NCBI RefSeq assembly: GCF_015265455.1
Contig: NZ_CP054492.1
Coordinates: 1 to 64,000 of the forward strand
Direction: 5' to 3'
DNA: 64,000 nucleotides
Source of the DNA: Candidatus Sulfurimonas baltica
Lineage (GTDB): Bacteria > Campylobacterota > Campylobacteria > Campylobacterales > Sulfurimonadaceae
The notes under the pieces are model-generated. The model searched no databases. It worked only from the letters and a program-made list of their open reading frames with translations, and was not told the origin of the DNA. Shown one piece after another: positions 54,689 to 61,873 of the stretch (position 1 is the stretch's first letter; each line of letters starts with the position of its first letter). The position numbers were made by a program, and so were the translations under genes.

Positions 54689-55690
54689 TTAAGCAGATTC
54701 AATTGGAAAATTTATACTAAACAAAGCGCCCTTATATGTAACACCTTCATACTTATACTCTGAGTTTGAAGCAGATATTTCCCCGTTGAGATGTTTATTG
54801 ATTATAGACCCTGTCATGTGCAAACCAATTCCTGTTCCGTGCGACTTAGCTTTAGTTGTAAAATATGATTCAAACACTTTGTCTATTATGCGCTCAGGAA
54901 TTCCGCCACCATTATCTTTTATCTCTATAAAAGCTCTATCATTTTTTTTGTAAATATCTATAAAAATCAGTTTTCTATTCTGATGAGAAAGTGTGAGTAG
55001 AGCATCTTTAGCATTTTTTAAAATATTAAGTATAGCTTGAGTCAGTTCATTCTCCAAAGCTGTTACTTCTACATATTCTATATTTTCTATGAGTTCTATA
55101 TTGTGTGTTTTAAATAAATCTTTCATAAGAGACATTGTCTTATCAACGCAGCTTTTTAACGTGAAGGTTGATTTGTTTTTGTTTGGGATGTAAAAGTTTC
55201 TAAAATCATCTATTGTATGAGATAAATATTGTGTCTGGTCGTTGATATTTACAGCATATTCTCTTAATTGCTTATTTTCAATATCTTTCAAATCTATATC
55301 TACTATTATGTTGTTTGCCCACATGGATATAATTGATATAGGCTGTCTCCACTGGTGGGTGATATTCCCTATCATTTCTCCCATTGAAGCCATCTTTGAT
55401 TGTTGGAAAAGTAAAATATCTTTTTTATCATTAGCCTCTTGTAGCTCTTTTGTACGCTCTAAAACTATTTCTTCCAACATCAAGTTTGATTTTAACAGCT
55501 CTCTGTTTCTGTCAGAAACCTGGTTAAACAAAGTATTCAATGAAAACAGTAGTGCTTCTCTGGCATTATTCCCCTCTGCTATATCCTCTTCATATGCTTC
55601 ATGTGGAGTTTGTCCAGCTTCAATTTTTTTAATCTGCCTTGCCATATTTTGGTCTTTTCCAAGAATATGATAAGCGAGCCAATGAACCAA
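54689..55690 (-). CDS. Histidine kinase, C-terminal part of a frameshifted hemerythrin-kinase gene
   Basis: The reading frame encodes a kinase with phospho-acceptor His112 in GNITHQWRQPIS, N-box LNILKNAKDALL, and G-boxes DNGGGIPERI and GTGIGLHM. Before it comes a coiled coil (LKSNLMLEEIVLERTKELQ). The apparent TTG start at 55690 is not convincing, because the first residues MVHWLAYHILGKDQ are the final helix of a hemerythrin domain (WLxxHI...D). The frame continues upstream past 55690 with no stop until about 55741. It therefore joins the hemerythrin ORF at 55736-55740 by a 2-base shift. In an intact form the protein would be an oxygen- or nitric-oxide-sensing cytosolic kinase. Confidence 0.75.
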   Translation of the reverse strand: MVHWLAYHILGKDQNMARQIKKIEAGQTPHEAYEEDIAEGNNAREALLFSLNTLFNQVSDRNRELLKSNLMLEEIVLERTKELQEANDKKDILLFQQSKMASMGEMIGNITHQWRQPISIISMWANNIIVDIDLKDIENKQLREYAVNINDQTQYLSHTIDDFRNFYIPNKNKSTFTLKSCVDKTMSLMKDLFKTHNIELIENIEYVEVTALENELTQAILNILKNAKDALLTLSHQNRKLIFIDIYKKNDRAFIEIKDNGGGIPERIIDKVFESYFTTKAKSHGTGIGLHMTGSIINKHLNGEISASNSEYKYEGVTYKGALFSINFPIESA

Positions 55691-55695
55691 AAAAT

Positions 55696-56025
55696 CTAAT
55701 AACTCATCTGATATGCTAGACTGTCCGTCAATAGACTCTCATGCATTCTGGTGATTTCATCCAAAAAATATCTGTGATTTTTGATATGACTACTGATGTG
55801 ACGCTCATCAACATTCATAGTTCTCATCAACTGCTCTTCTTCGTCAAAATGATAGAGTGTGTAGTCAAATAGTTCTTTAAAGACTCTCTCAAGGCTTACT
55901 GTATTTAACTTATCATCAGATAGTAAACTTCCATACTCGTTAATAATATCTACAAGCTTTTTATGTTGCTCGTCAATCATTTTCATATCAGTCAAATAGT
56001 ACTTATCCCAGTGAAACGATTCCAT
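55696..56025 (-). CDS. Hemerythrin domain, N-terminal part of the frameshifted hemerythrin-kinase gene
   Basis: The 109-residue ORF carries most of a bacteriohemerythrin. HWDKYYLTDMKMIDEQHKKL gives an early iron ligand (His21), YHFDEEEQLM supplies His59 and Glu63, and HISSHIKNHRYF supplies the next histidines (about 80 and 84). The last two diiron ligands, expected in the WLxxHI...D helix, are missing; they are encoded in the overlapping frame that belongs to the kinase ORF. The ORF ends with a non-homologous tail, TDSLAYQMSY, then a stop. The frame change can be explained by a GA duplication at 55736-55740 on this strand (GAGAG). Standing alone, the domain would lack a complete diiron site. 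Confidence 0.75.
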   Translation of the reverse strand: MESFHWDKYYLTDMKMIDEQHKKLVDIINEYGSLLSDDKLNTVSLERVFKELFDYTLYHFDEEEQLMRTMNVDERHISSHIKNHRYFLDEITRMHESLLTDSLAYQMSY

Positions 56026-56072
56026 AGTTATTGCCTTGTTTTATTTTAAAATATTATTATATATTAAAATAT

Positions 56073-56825
56073 CTAGTTTTGTGCTGAGTTTTTCTTCGAG
56101 CTAAATAAAACTATAGTTGAGCTGAGAAGTGCACCTAAGAAAACTATGCTGTATCCAGTTGGTAAATCAAAATAGTATGAGGCTATAATGGCAACTATGC
56201 TAAAAAACCATCCAAAAAAGAAACTGTAAAGGAGTGGTTTTTTAAGCTCGAGAGATATCGCAACAAATGCTGGGGCAATTAAAAGGACAAACACTACTAA
56301 TACGCCAGCTAGCTGTACTGATGATGTAACAGTTAGAGCCAGCAGGGAGAAAAACAGCAACTCCCTAACAAAGCCTTTTGTTTTAGGCAATATTTTCCAT
56401 AATGCTAAGGCGATAAAAGCGTATATAATGGCACTTTTGTATAAATCGTTAGGAGAAGTAAAGAGTATATCGCTTGCTAGTAAAGATTTAAAATGCTCCA
56501 TACCCTCAGCAGAGTGTGAAAGAACCATCATAATTCCACTCGCTCCCAAGACATATAAAAGACCTATAAAAGCCTCTAGCTTTATCTCTCTTTGAGATGC
56601 GATAGCTATTAAAAAAGCACTGAGCAGTGCAAAGGACAAAGTAAGAATGTAAAAATACTCTTCGTGAAAATAGCCCAAACTTATGGCAGAACCAAGTGCT
56701 GCGAATTGTGCTATTGCTAAATCTGTAAAGATTATTCCTCTTTTTAAAATTCCGACACCAAACCATGCATGAAGCATAACCAACACAACAACAAGTGCTA
56801 TTGGGACTAAAAAAATATCTATCAT
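56073..56825 (-). CDS. znuB: Metal ABC transporter permease (ABC-3 family)
   Basis: The 250-residue protein has about seven to eight membrane helices and is typical of the ABC-3 permeases that carry zinc or manganese. ILKRGIIFTDLAIAQFAALG (about 28-47) matches the conserved core. It contains a further helix pattern SVQLAGVLVVFVLLIAPAFV (about 165-184). Its ATG overlaps the end of the binding-protein gene by 4 bases, so the two are translationally coupled. An ABC ATPase gene (ZnuC type) is not present on either side in this window, so it must be encoded elsewhere. Zinc versus manganese cannot be decided from the permease; the symbol is only a best guess. Confidence 0.83.
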   Translation of the reverse strand: MIDIFLVPIALVVVLVMLHAWFGVGILKRGIIFTDLAIAQFAALGSAISLGYFHEEYFYILTLSFALLSAFLIAIASQREIKLEAFIGLLYVLGASGIMMVLSHSAEGMEHFKSLLASDILFTSPNDLYKSAIIYAFIALALWKILPKTKGFVRELLFFSLLALTVTSSVQLAGVLVVFVLLIAPAFVAISLELKKPLLYSFFFGWFFSIVAIIASYYFDLPTGYSIVFLGALLSSTIVLFSSKKNSAQN

Positions 56826-57697
56826 TTTATAGCGCTTGTAAGATAATCAAACAGTGATGTCAAATCTTCCACAGACTCCAAGGCACCAACATCATGGGGC
56901 ATTACAATAAGCGGTATATCTGCTTTAGATGATATAAACTGTGCCGTTTTTGTCGAGTGGTAAACATCGTGAAATATGGCATACGGCTTCTCATCTTCGA
57001 TAAGCTTAATTAAGTTTAAAGTGTGTTTTGATGATGGTGGTATCCCAGGAAGCGGCTCAATGGCTCCTATATTCACTAGTCCGTAAGCTTCAAGAAAGTA
57101 GGCTAGAACATTATGAAATTGGATAATTTTCGTCCCTTTTTTATCAGCCATCTTCTCATTCCAAAGAGTGAGTTTTTTATTCCACTCTTGTGAAAAATCG
57201 GCATAATTTTTTTCATAAATATCACTATGCTCAATATCTATAGATGACAAAAACTCTTTAATAGTTTTTGCCAATACTAATATATTGTTGGGGTTGAGGT
57301 GAAAGTGGGGATTTCCGTCTGGGTGCAAATCTCCGCCCGAACGGTTTACACTTTGTGGCTTGTTTATCAATGCGACATAATTTGATAAGTTTAAAAAAGT
57401 TTTAGCATTAACATTTGTTTTTGGGTTGGCAGCTCTTTTTATAAGTGGAGGTAGCCAGCCGATTTCTAGTTGAGCACCATTCATAATAAGTGCATCAGCA
57501 TTTCTTACTTTTGATATAAGAGATGGACGGGGGACTATAAAGTGCGGATCCCAATTTCCATTGGCAAGAACGATAGTATCTATATGCTCAGCACCAATGC
57601 TCTTTGTAATTGCCCCTATATAAGGGTAGCTGACCGCTATGTTCATATGAGCAAAAAGGGCAAGAGGTGTTAATATAATCAATAATAATTTATACAT
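56822..57697 (-). CDS. znuA: Periplasmic metal-binding protein of an ABC transporter (ZnuA/TroA family)
   Basis: The 291-residue protein has a signal peptide (about 1-16) and a helix-backboned TroA fold. Probable metal ligands are in DPHFIVPR, in NPHFHLNPNN and in QFHNVLAYFLEAYG, and an aspartate/histidine near FHDVYHS or MPHDVGAL. ZnuA typically has a histidine-rich acidic loop; here there is only a short SVNRSGGDLHPDGNPHFH segment. The ligands therefore allow zinc or manganese. It overlaps the permease gene by 4 bases, and a 98-base gap containing element C separates it from the porin gene upstream. Together with the porin it forms a metal-uptake unit without its ATPase. Confidence 0.85.
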   Translation of the reverse strand: MYKLLLIILTPLALFAHMNIAVSYPYIGAITKSIGAEHIDTIVLANGNWDPHFIVPRPSLISKVRNADALIMNGAQLEIGWLPPLIKRAANPKTNVNAKTFLNLSNYVALINKPQSVNRSGGDLHPDGNPHFHLNPNNILVLAKTIKEFLSSIDIEHSDIYEKNYADFSQEWNKKLTLWNEKMADKKGTKIIQFHNVLAYFLEAYGLVNIGAIEPLPGIPPSSKHTLNLIKLIEDEKPYAIFHDVYHSTKTAQFISSKADIPLIVMPHDVGALESVEDLTSLFDYLTSAIK

Positions 57698-57721
57698 GTA
57701 TTTTCCTTATTTATTTTTCTG

Positions 57722-57796
57722 ATACCAAAGGCATCAAGCTTTAGTGGGCACAGCGCCCCAAGCGAGACAAAGTGACTTGTTGCTTTGTCGGACTAT
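57722..57796 (+). repeat. Structured element C between the porin and znuA-like genes
   Basis: On the + strand, AAGCTTTAGT (57736-57745) precedes GGGC/GCCC (57746-57758, loop ACAGC) and ACAAAG/CTTTGT (57767-57788, loop TGACTTGTTG), followed by CGGACTA. TAGT (57742-57745) pairs with ACTA (57792-57795), closing a three-way junction. GATACC/GGCATC just upstream forms an imperfect stem like the GCC hairpins of elements A and B. Flanking genes are on the minus strand, so here the element is antisense to them. Confidence 0.6.
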
Positions 57797-59166
57797 CAAA
57801 AAGAGTGGGCGCCATGAGCGCCTATTGCTATATTTGCTTGAAAGATAAGCGTATTGACACTTTGTTGCACACCATCTTCGTTGTACAAAGCATTATTTCG
57901 GCTGTACTGAAGACTAAATCTTGCAAATTCGCTTGTTCTGTACTCTAGCATTGCTGAGTATTTATCTAGGTTATTTGCTTCGTTTTGGTTTATGCCATCT
58001 GAGATAACATCATTTTTATAGATAGATTCGTATCTAAAGCCGACTTTGTAGCTTTGGTTCATTTGGTACTCTAGTTGAGTATAGAATCCGGCTTGTTTTT
58101 TTCTAAGATTTGCATTTCCTACTACATCACCAGTTGCATTTAGGTCATACTGAACTCCATCCATATCTCTCATAAGCAATTCACCCTGTAGAGAGATATA
58201 ACTGTATGAATCCAAGTAGTGCTTTGCAAGTAAGTCAATCCCATAAAGTGAGCTGTCTCCACTAAACACATATGGTTCTTCAAGTCCGGAATAGTCAAGC
58301 CTTGAACTGCCGCTTGCATATGAAATACCACCAAAAATAGTAGTATCTCCAATGTCAAAAGATGATTTAACATAAGCTACAAAGAGTGATGGAGCACTAG
58401 ACTCACCTGCAATAGGATTCTCCTCATCACCAAGTGCTGCTCTGCCAAACATCTGCTCATTTTCACCCTGTAAAATCTCTGCACCAACCATAAGATATGT
58501 ATCTGTTGGAGCAGTCCACTGCAGTTGAAGTCCTGTCTCATTGATTGCGTGAAGACCTAAAAAGCTTTGGTAAACTAAAGGCATATCGCTAAAACTCCAT
58601 AGGTGATGGTGTTTTTCTGTAAGGTAACCAAAATTTGAGAGAAATTTCCCCATTTTTACTTTTAAACCATGCCCTAATACGGTTGAAGTTATATATGCCT
58701 CTTCTATCTCAACCCCGTTTTGACTGTAGTGAAATATAGCATCCATTGTAAAGAATGGATCAACTGCACTAGAGATTGCCAACTCTGCATAGTTTAGGTT
58801 AAAGCCGCTATTTGCATTGTATGTTGAGTGGGTTATATCACCATCTGAATGAGAGCCAAGAAGACCGTGAATAACTCCTGGAACTTCAAGATGACCTATT
58901 TCACTATCTTTTTTATTTCTATTAACATAAGATGCATCCATTATAAGTGATATATCCGGCAAAAATTTTGACTGAGAGAAAGCACCGCTTTGGATTTGTG
59001 GTGTCTGCTCTTGAATAAGGTTTGCACTTTCAAGTTTTTCTATTTTTTCTTCTAGTTTTTGTATTGTAAGCTGCTGTTTACTCATCTGTGTTTTTAACTG
59101 ATCAAAATCTGTATCAGCTAAAAGAAATGACGATGCAACTAATAGTAAGCATATTAGCTTTTTCAT
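57796..59166 (-). CDS. Outer-membrane porin-like protein with N-terminal coiled coil
   Basis: The 456-residue protein has a signal peptide (about 1-18) and a short coiled coil (QLKTQMSKQQLTIQKLEEKI, about 24-43) of the kind that links porins to the cell wall. About 390 residues of alternating amphipathic strands follow. It ends with a cluster of His residues and aromatic phenylalanine (ANIAIGAHGAHSF), and the last residue is Phe, as in outer-membrane barrels. It lies directly upstream of the znuA-znuB-like pair on the same strand, so zinc or another divalent metal may enter through it. A porin-type barrel is inferred from pattern, not from a matched motif. It lacks a TonB box, which argues against a TonB receptor. 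Confidence 0.75.
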   Translation of the reverse strand: MKKLICLLLVASSFLLADTDFDQLKTQMSKQQLTIQKLEEKIEKLESANLIQEQTPQIQSGAFSQSKFLPDISLIMDASYVNRNKKDSEIGHLEVPGVIHGLLGSHSDGDITHSTYNANSGFNLNYAELAISSAVDPFFTMDAIFHYSQNGVEIEEAYITSTVLGHGLKVKMGKFLSNFGYLTEKHHHLWSFSDMPLVYQSFLGLHAINETGLQLQWTAPTDTYLMVGAEILQGENEQMFGRAALGDEENPIAGESSAPSLFVAYVKSSFDIGDTTIFGGISYASGSSRLDYSGLEEPYVFSGDSSLYGIDLLAKHYLDSYSYISLQGELLMRDMDGVQYDLNATGDVVGNANLRKKQAGFYTQLEYQMNQSYKVGFRYESIYKNDVISDGINQNEANNLDKYSAMLEYRTSEFARFSLQYSRNNALYNEDGVQQSVNTLIFQANIAIGAHGAHSF

Positions 59167-59228
59167 AGTTCTATCCTATTAATAATAATATTTTATTTTT
59201 ATAAAGTTTTTTGTTTTATTTTGGGTAG

Positions 59229-59495
59229 TTAAGAAATGAAAGGAGGTGCGCGGTTTTGGTTGCTAGTTGCTTTTACATGTAGAGTTGAAAGTAGATTCTT
59301 TTGTGAAATTTTTTCAAAGTGGGAAATCTCAATATATTGAGTTTTACTTATAATATCTGCAGAAACTAAGTGGTTATCAACTATACAAACTTCACATGTA
59401 TAACCATCAGTATGCATAATATGCTCAACTTCGTGTATAACACTAAATGTTGTAGCGATGACAAAAAGTATTGATAATAAAGCTCTGATTTTCAT
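59229..59495 (-). CDS. Small exported His/Cys protein
   Basis: The 88-residue protein begins with a signal peptide or anchor (about 3-19). HEVEHIMH follows immediately (about 21-28), then CEVC (about 34-37). It continues with a hydrophilic segment containing further histidines (HLVS, SHFEK, LHVKA) and has no recognised domain. Clustered His and Cys residues next to a divalent-metal uptake cluster suggest metal binding, possibly zinc or copper, in the periplasm. It ends 62 bases upstream of the porin ATG and may be the first gene of that operon. The start is supported by the signal peptide, but the ribosome site is weak. Confidence 0.65.
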   Translation of the reverse strand: MKIRALLSILFVIATTFSVIHEVEHIMHTDGYTCEVCIVDNHLVSADIISKTQYIEISHFEKISQKNLLSTLHVKATSNQNRAPPFIS

Positions 59496-59599
59496 AAACG
59501 TATTATAGTGTGTAGATGTTTAAGTGATAGTTATATTATTTTGTTAGTTGATGAGTGGTGCATATTTAATTATCAAGCACCACCCACCCAAACTATTTT

Positions 59600-59797
59600 T
59601 TAAGCTAGTTCTTCTAAAGCTTTTTTAATGGCTAAAGGAAGAGGTAAGTCAACTTTATCACAATCTTTTTCAAGGCAACATCCGCACGTGGTTCCTGCGT
59701 CAGTCTCTTCCATAATAGCATCTAAGTTATCACCATGTTTTTTAACAGCCTCTTTAATAGCATCATATTTAACTTCATTACATTCGCATACTAACAT
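59600..59797 (-). CDS. Bfd-like [2Fe-2S] protein
   Basis: From ATG 59797 the product is 65 residues. It has Cys4 and Cys6 in VCECNEV and Cys38 with Cys41 in TTCGCC, the CxC...CxxC pattern of the Bfd/NirB-type [2Fe-2S] domain; the extra Cys40 is unusual. Bacterioferritin-associated ferredoxin supplies electrons to release stored iron. The longer reading frame from 59854 starts inside the rubrerythrin gene and is not preferred. The next gene upstream on the same strand, rubrerythrin, ends 11 bases before this start. Its pairing with rubrerythrin suggests a role in oxidative-stress or iron handling. Confidence 0.82.
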   Translation of the reverse strand: MLVCECNEVKYDAIKEAVKKHGDNLDAIMEETDAGTTCGCCLEKDCDKVDLPLPLAIKKALEELA

Positions 59798-59808
59798 TAT
59801 ATTTTTCC

Positions 59809-60306
59809 TTATATTTGAGTGAAAGTAGAGCCTGGGACTCCACATACTGGACATTTTTCAGGCAGTGTGCCCAACTCTATATAACCACATGTAGGGCATA
59901 GATAGATATTTACTTCGTCTAAATCTTTTCCATCTCTTACGGCTTGAAGTGCTTTTTGGTAAAGCTCTGCATGTACTTTTTCAGCTTCAAGAGCATAGCC
60001 AAACATCTTTTTTGCTTTATGGTTGTCTTTAACCGCTTGCTCATGCATAGGAGGATACATATCTTCAAACTCGTAAGTCTCTCCTCCGATAGCAGCTTCA
60101 AGGTTTTCTATGGTTGAACCAACTTTGTCCATAGCTTTTAAGTGACCTTCAGCATGTATCTTCTCGGCCTCCGCTGTTGTACGAAACAGTTTAGCAATAT
60201 TTTCAAAGCCATCTTTTTGTGCTTTTTTAGCAAAAGCACTATATTTCTGATACGCTTGACTCTCTCCGCAAAACGCAGTATCTAAGTTCTCATTTGTAGT
60301 AGGCAT
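59809..60306 (-). CDS. rbr: Rubrerythrin
   Basis: Rubrerythrin reduces hydrogen peroxide in anaerobes and microaerophiles. The 165-residue protein has an N-terminal ferritin-like four-helix domain with diiron glutamates and histidines (NLDTAFCGESQAYQKY, AEAEKIHAEGHLKA, ALEAEKVHAELYQKAL). A C-terminal rubredoxin-like domain follows with CPTCGY and CPVCGVPG (about 137-157) binding one iron. Electrons could come from the Bfd-like protein that follows. RBS AAGGAAATG-type sequence precedes the ATG on this strand. The gene belongs to a small redox-stress group with the Bfd-like and DUF2202 genes, though the 118-base gap to the latter may hold a promoter. Confidence 0.94.
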   Translation of the reverse strand: MPTTNENLDTAFCGESQAYQKYSAFAKKAQKDGFENIAKLFRTTAEAEKIHAEGHLKAMDKVGSTIENLEAAIGGETYEFEDMYPPMHEQAVKDNHKAKKMFGYALEAEKVHAELYQKALQAVRDGKDLDEVNIYLCPTCGYIELGTLPEKCPVCGVPGSTFTQI

Positions 60307-60424
60307 AACATTTCCTTATATATGTTTTATAGAAAAAGAATATTCTTTTGACCATTGTATCTCTGTTGGACTTAAATGGAAATAATTATTTTTTATTTTA
60401 TGATATAACCTTTTACTCAGTAAA

Positions 60425-61009
60425 TTAGCTTTCTCTCGCTATGGCTTTTTCAAAAGCATCCAAGTGGTTGAGACTTCCATTTTTTAAGTTTTCATAAGTG
60501 TTAACTACATCGGACGGCATCCCCTCCGCTGCTTTTTCAAGGTCTTCAATATCAGTTACCTCAATAAAGCGACCAACTTTAAGTGCTTCAAGTAAAGAGA
60601 CTTGACCAAGCTCTATACACTGATTATACAACTCTTGCATACTGTGAAGTTCAAACTGTCCAATATAATTGTCATCAAGTGATAGGTTTACACTGGATGT
60701 GTCAATCCCATAACGTTCACAAAGAACCTGAGCAGACAAGATATGCTCTTGTTCTGAAATTTGAATATTAGCAAAAGTAGTCTCATCAGTATACATTTTA
60801 CCTAAGGTAATATAAACATCCCTAGCCACTTTCTCTTCTTGAAAAATAAAGAAAAGAGTATCTTTTTGCTCATCGCTCAACTCAACAACAGTGCTACTAC
60901 CTCTCTTTCTAGCACCTGCCGCAAACGCCGAAGACGCAACAACAACCGCACCAACCCCTAAACTTCTCATAAATTTTCTACGTGTGAAATCTGTAATTGT
61001 AGTTTTCAT
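60425..61009 (-). CDS. Tat-exported DUF2202 ferritin-like protein
   Basis: From ATG 61009 the 194-residue product begins MKTTITDFTRRKFMRSLG, a twin-arginine signal (TRRKF) with a hydrophobic stretch ending AFAAGA, so it is probably folded and exported by Tat. The mature part is helical and DUF2202-like, with EEKVARDVYITLG, ISEQEHILSAQVLCERYG and LNHLDAFEKAI, where E/H residues recur as in ferritin-like diiron proteins. The longer frame from 61039 adds ten residues without an RBS; GGATTTATT directly precedes 61009. Exported diiron proteins fit with the neighbouring rubrerythrin, but no activity is established. Confidence 0.8.
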   Translation of the reverse strand: MKTTITDFTRRKFMRSLGVGAVVVASSAFAAGARKRGSSTVVELSDEQKDTLFFIFQEEKVARDVYITLGKMYTDETTFANIQISEQEHILSAQVLCERYGIDTSSVNLSLDDNYIGQFELHSMQELYNQCIELGQVSLLEALKVGRFIEVTDIEDLEKAAEGMPSDVVNTYENLKNGSLNHLDAFEKAIARES

Positions 61010-61110
61010 AATAAATCCTTTTTTATTTATAGATACCATAAGTATAAAGTAAGAGTGTAAGTTAAGTATAAGCGTGATATTTTTACAATAATATATATTG
61101 TTTTATTTTA

Positions 61111-61193
61111 TTTTATTTTAATGTTTTATGATTTATAATTCTTGACGTAGAATTTAATTGTGAATATTTTATTATTACCTTTACCTTTACCTT
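61111..61193 (+). repeat. Short tandem repeats upstream of hsp20
   Basis: Four copies of TTTTA (61111-61130) lie upstream, and nearly three copies of ACCTTT (61177-61193) lie between the promoter and the hsp20 ribosome site. They flank a likely promoter. Unit numbers are small, so length variation is possible but unproven. The rest of the gap 61010-61221 is plain AT-rich sequence. Confidence 0.5.
61142..61170 (+). promoter_or_regulatory. Sigma-70-type promoter of hsp20
   Basis: TTGACG (61142-61147) and TATTTT (61165-61170) are separated by 17 bases, the best -35/-10 pair seen in the window. Transcription would start near 61177, about 45 bases before the ATG. No HspR- or CIRCE-type repeat was recognised. 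Confidence 0.45.
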
Positions 61194-61221
61194 CTGCTAA
61201 ATTTCTAGTGAGGAGTTAGCT

Positions 61222-61671
61222 ATGCTAATTACAAAATATGACCCGTTCAAAGATTTGAAAGAGATTAATAAAAGATTTTTCAATCTCAGTAGTGCGTTCC
61301 CAAAGTTGGATTTAGAGTTTGAGTCCTCAATTTCAGGTTTTGTTCCTGTCGTGAACACTCGTGAGGGGGAGTTTGCCTATCATGTTGATGTTGACTTGCC
61401 AGGAGTAGATAAAGATGATATAAAAGTGGATGTGGAAGATAATGTGCTGAAGATTTCAGGAGAGAGAAATTTTAAAAAAGAGGTAAAAGAGGAAGATTAT
61501 CATAAGGTGGAGACATCGTTTGGTAGGTTTCAGAGAAATTTTACTTTGCCAAACAATGTAGATGCTGAAAATATAAGTGCATCATCAAAAGATGGGGTTC
61601 TTGAGGTGATTATTCCTAAAGTTGATGCGAAAAAAAGCAAAAAAGAGACCAAGAAGATAAAAGTAAAATAA
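61222..61671 (+). CDS. hsp20: Small heat-shock protein Hsp20 (alpha-crystallin family)
   Basis: Small heat-shock proteins bind unfolding proteins without ATP. The 149-residue product has a variable N-terminal arm (LITKYDPFKDLKEINKRFFN). It is followed by an alpha-crystallin domain with VDLPGVDKDDIKVDVEDNVLK (given by its ends, about 55-75) and the conserved FQRNFTLPNNVDAENISASSKDG segment. The C-terminal VEVIIPK-type motif (VLEVIIPKVDAK) is the family IxI/V signature, and the basic tail KKSKKETKKIKVK is typical. GAGGAG precedes the ATG by 7 bases. The promoter carries short tandem repeats nearby. The gene is monocistronic, with repeat sequences between it and ppsA. Confidence 0.94.
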   Translation: MLITKYDPFKDLKEINKRFFNLSSAFPKLDLEFESSISGFVPVVNTREGEFAYHVDVDLPGVDKDDIKVDVEDNVLKISGERNFKKEVKEEDYHKVETSFGRFQRNFTLPNNVDAENISASSKDGVLEVIIPKVDAKKSKKETKKIKVK

Positions 61672-61702
61672 GGTTTTAAATCTCTAAGTTTTTCCCGGAC
61701 AA

Positions 61703-61807
61703 GACCCTGAATCAAGTTCAGGGTGACGGAGGGGAGGGGTGCCACCATTCCAAACCAAAGTTTCGTCATTCCAACCAAAGTTTCGTCATTCCAAACTTGA
61801 TTTGGAA
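61703..61807. repeat. Cluster of related palindromic repeats before ppsA
   Basis: The first palindrome is CCCTGAA-TCAAG-TTCAGGG (61705-61723), followed by GTGACG. The second is TTCCAAA-CTTGA-TTTGGAA (61789-61807), preceded by CGTCA. The 5-base centres are reverse complements, so the two share one core in opposite orientation. Between them lie two exact 20-base copies starting ACCAAAGTTTCGTCATTCCA (61754-61773 and 61774-61793). They are of the REP-like kind dispersed in many Proteobacteria. They explain most of the gap 61672-61873. Confidence 0.75.
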
Positions 61808-61873
61808 TCCCATATACTCTTTAATTAAAATAATTATGATAAAATAATAATATATATTTTTAAAGGTTATCTT

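Noticed and set aside
59798-59854. Longer N-terminus of the Bfd-like protein
   Set aside because: It would start inside the rubrerythrin gene; the later ATG at 59797 gives the exact family start.
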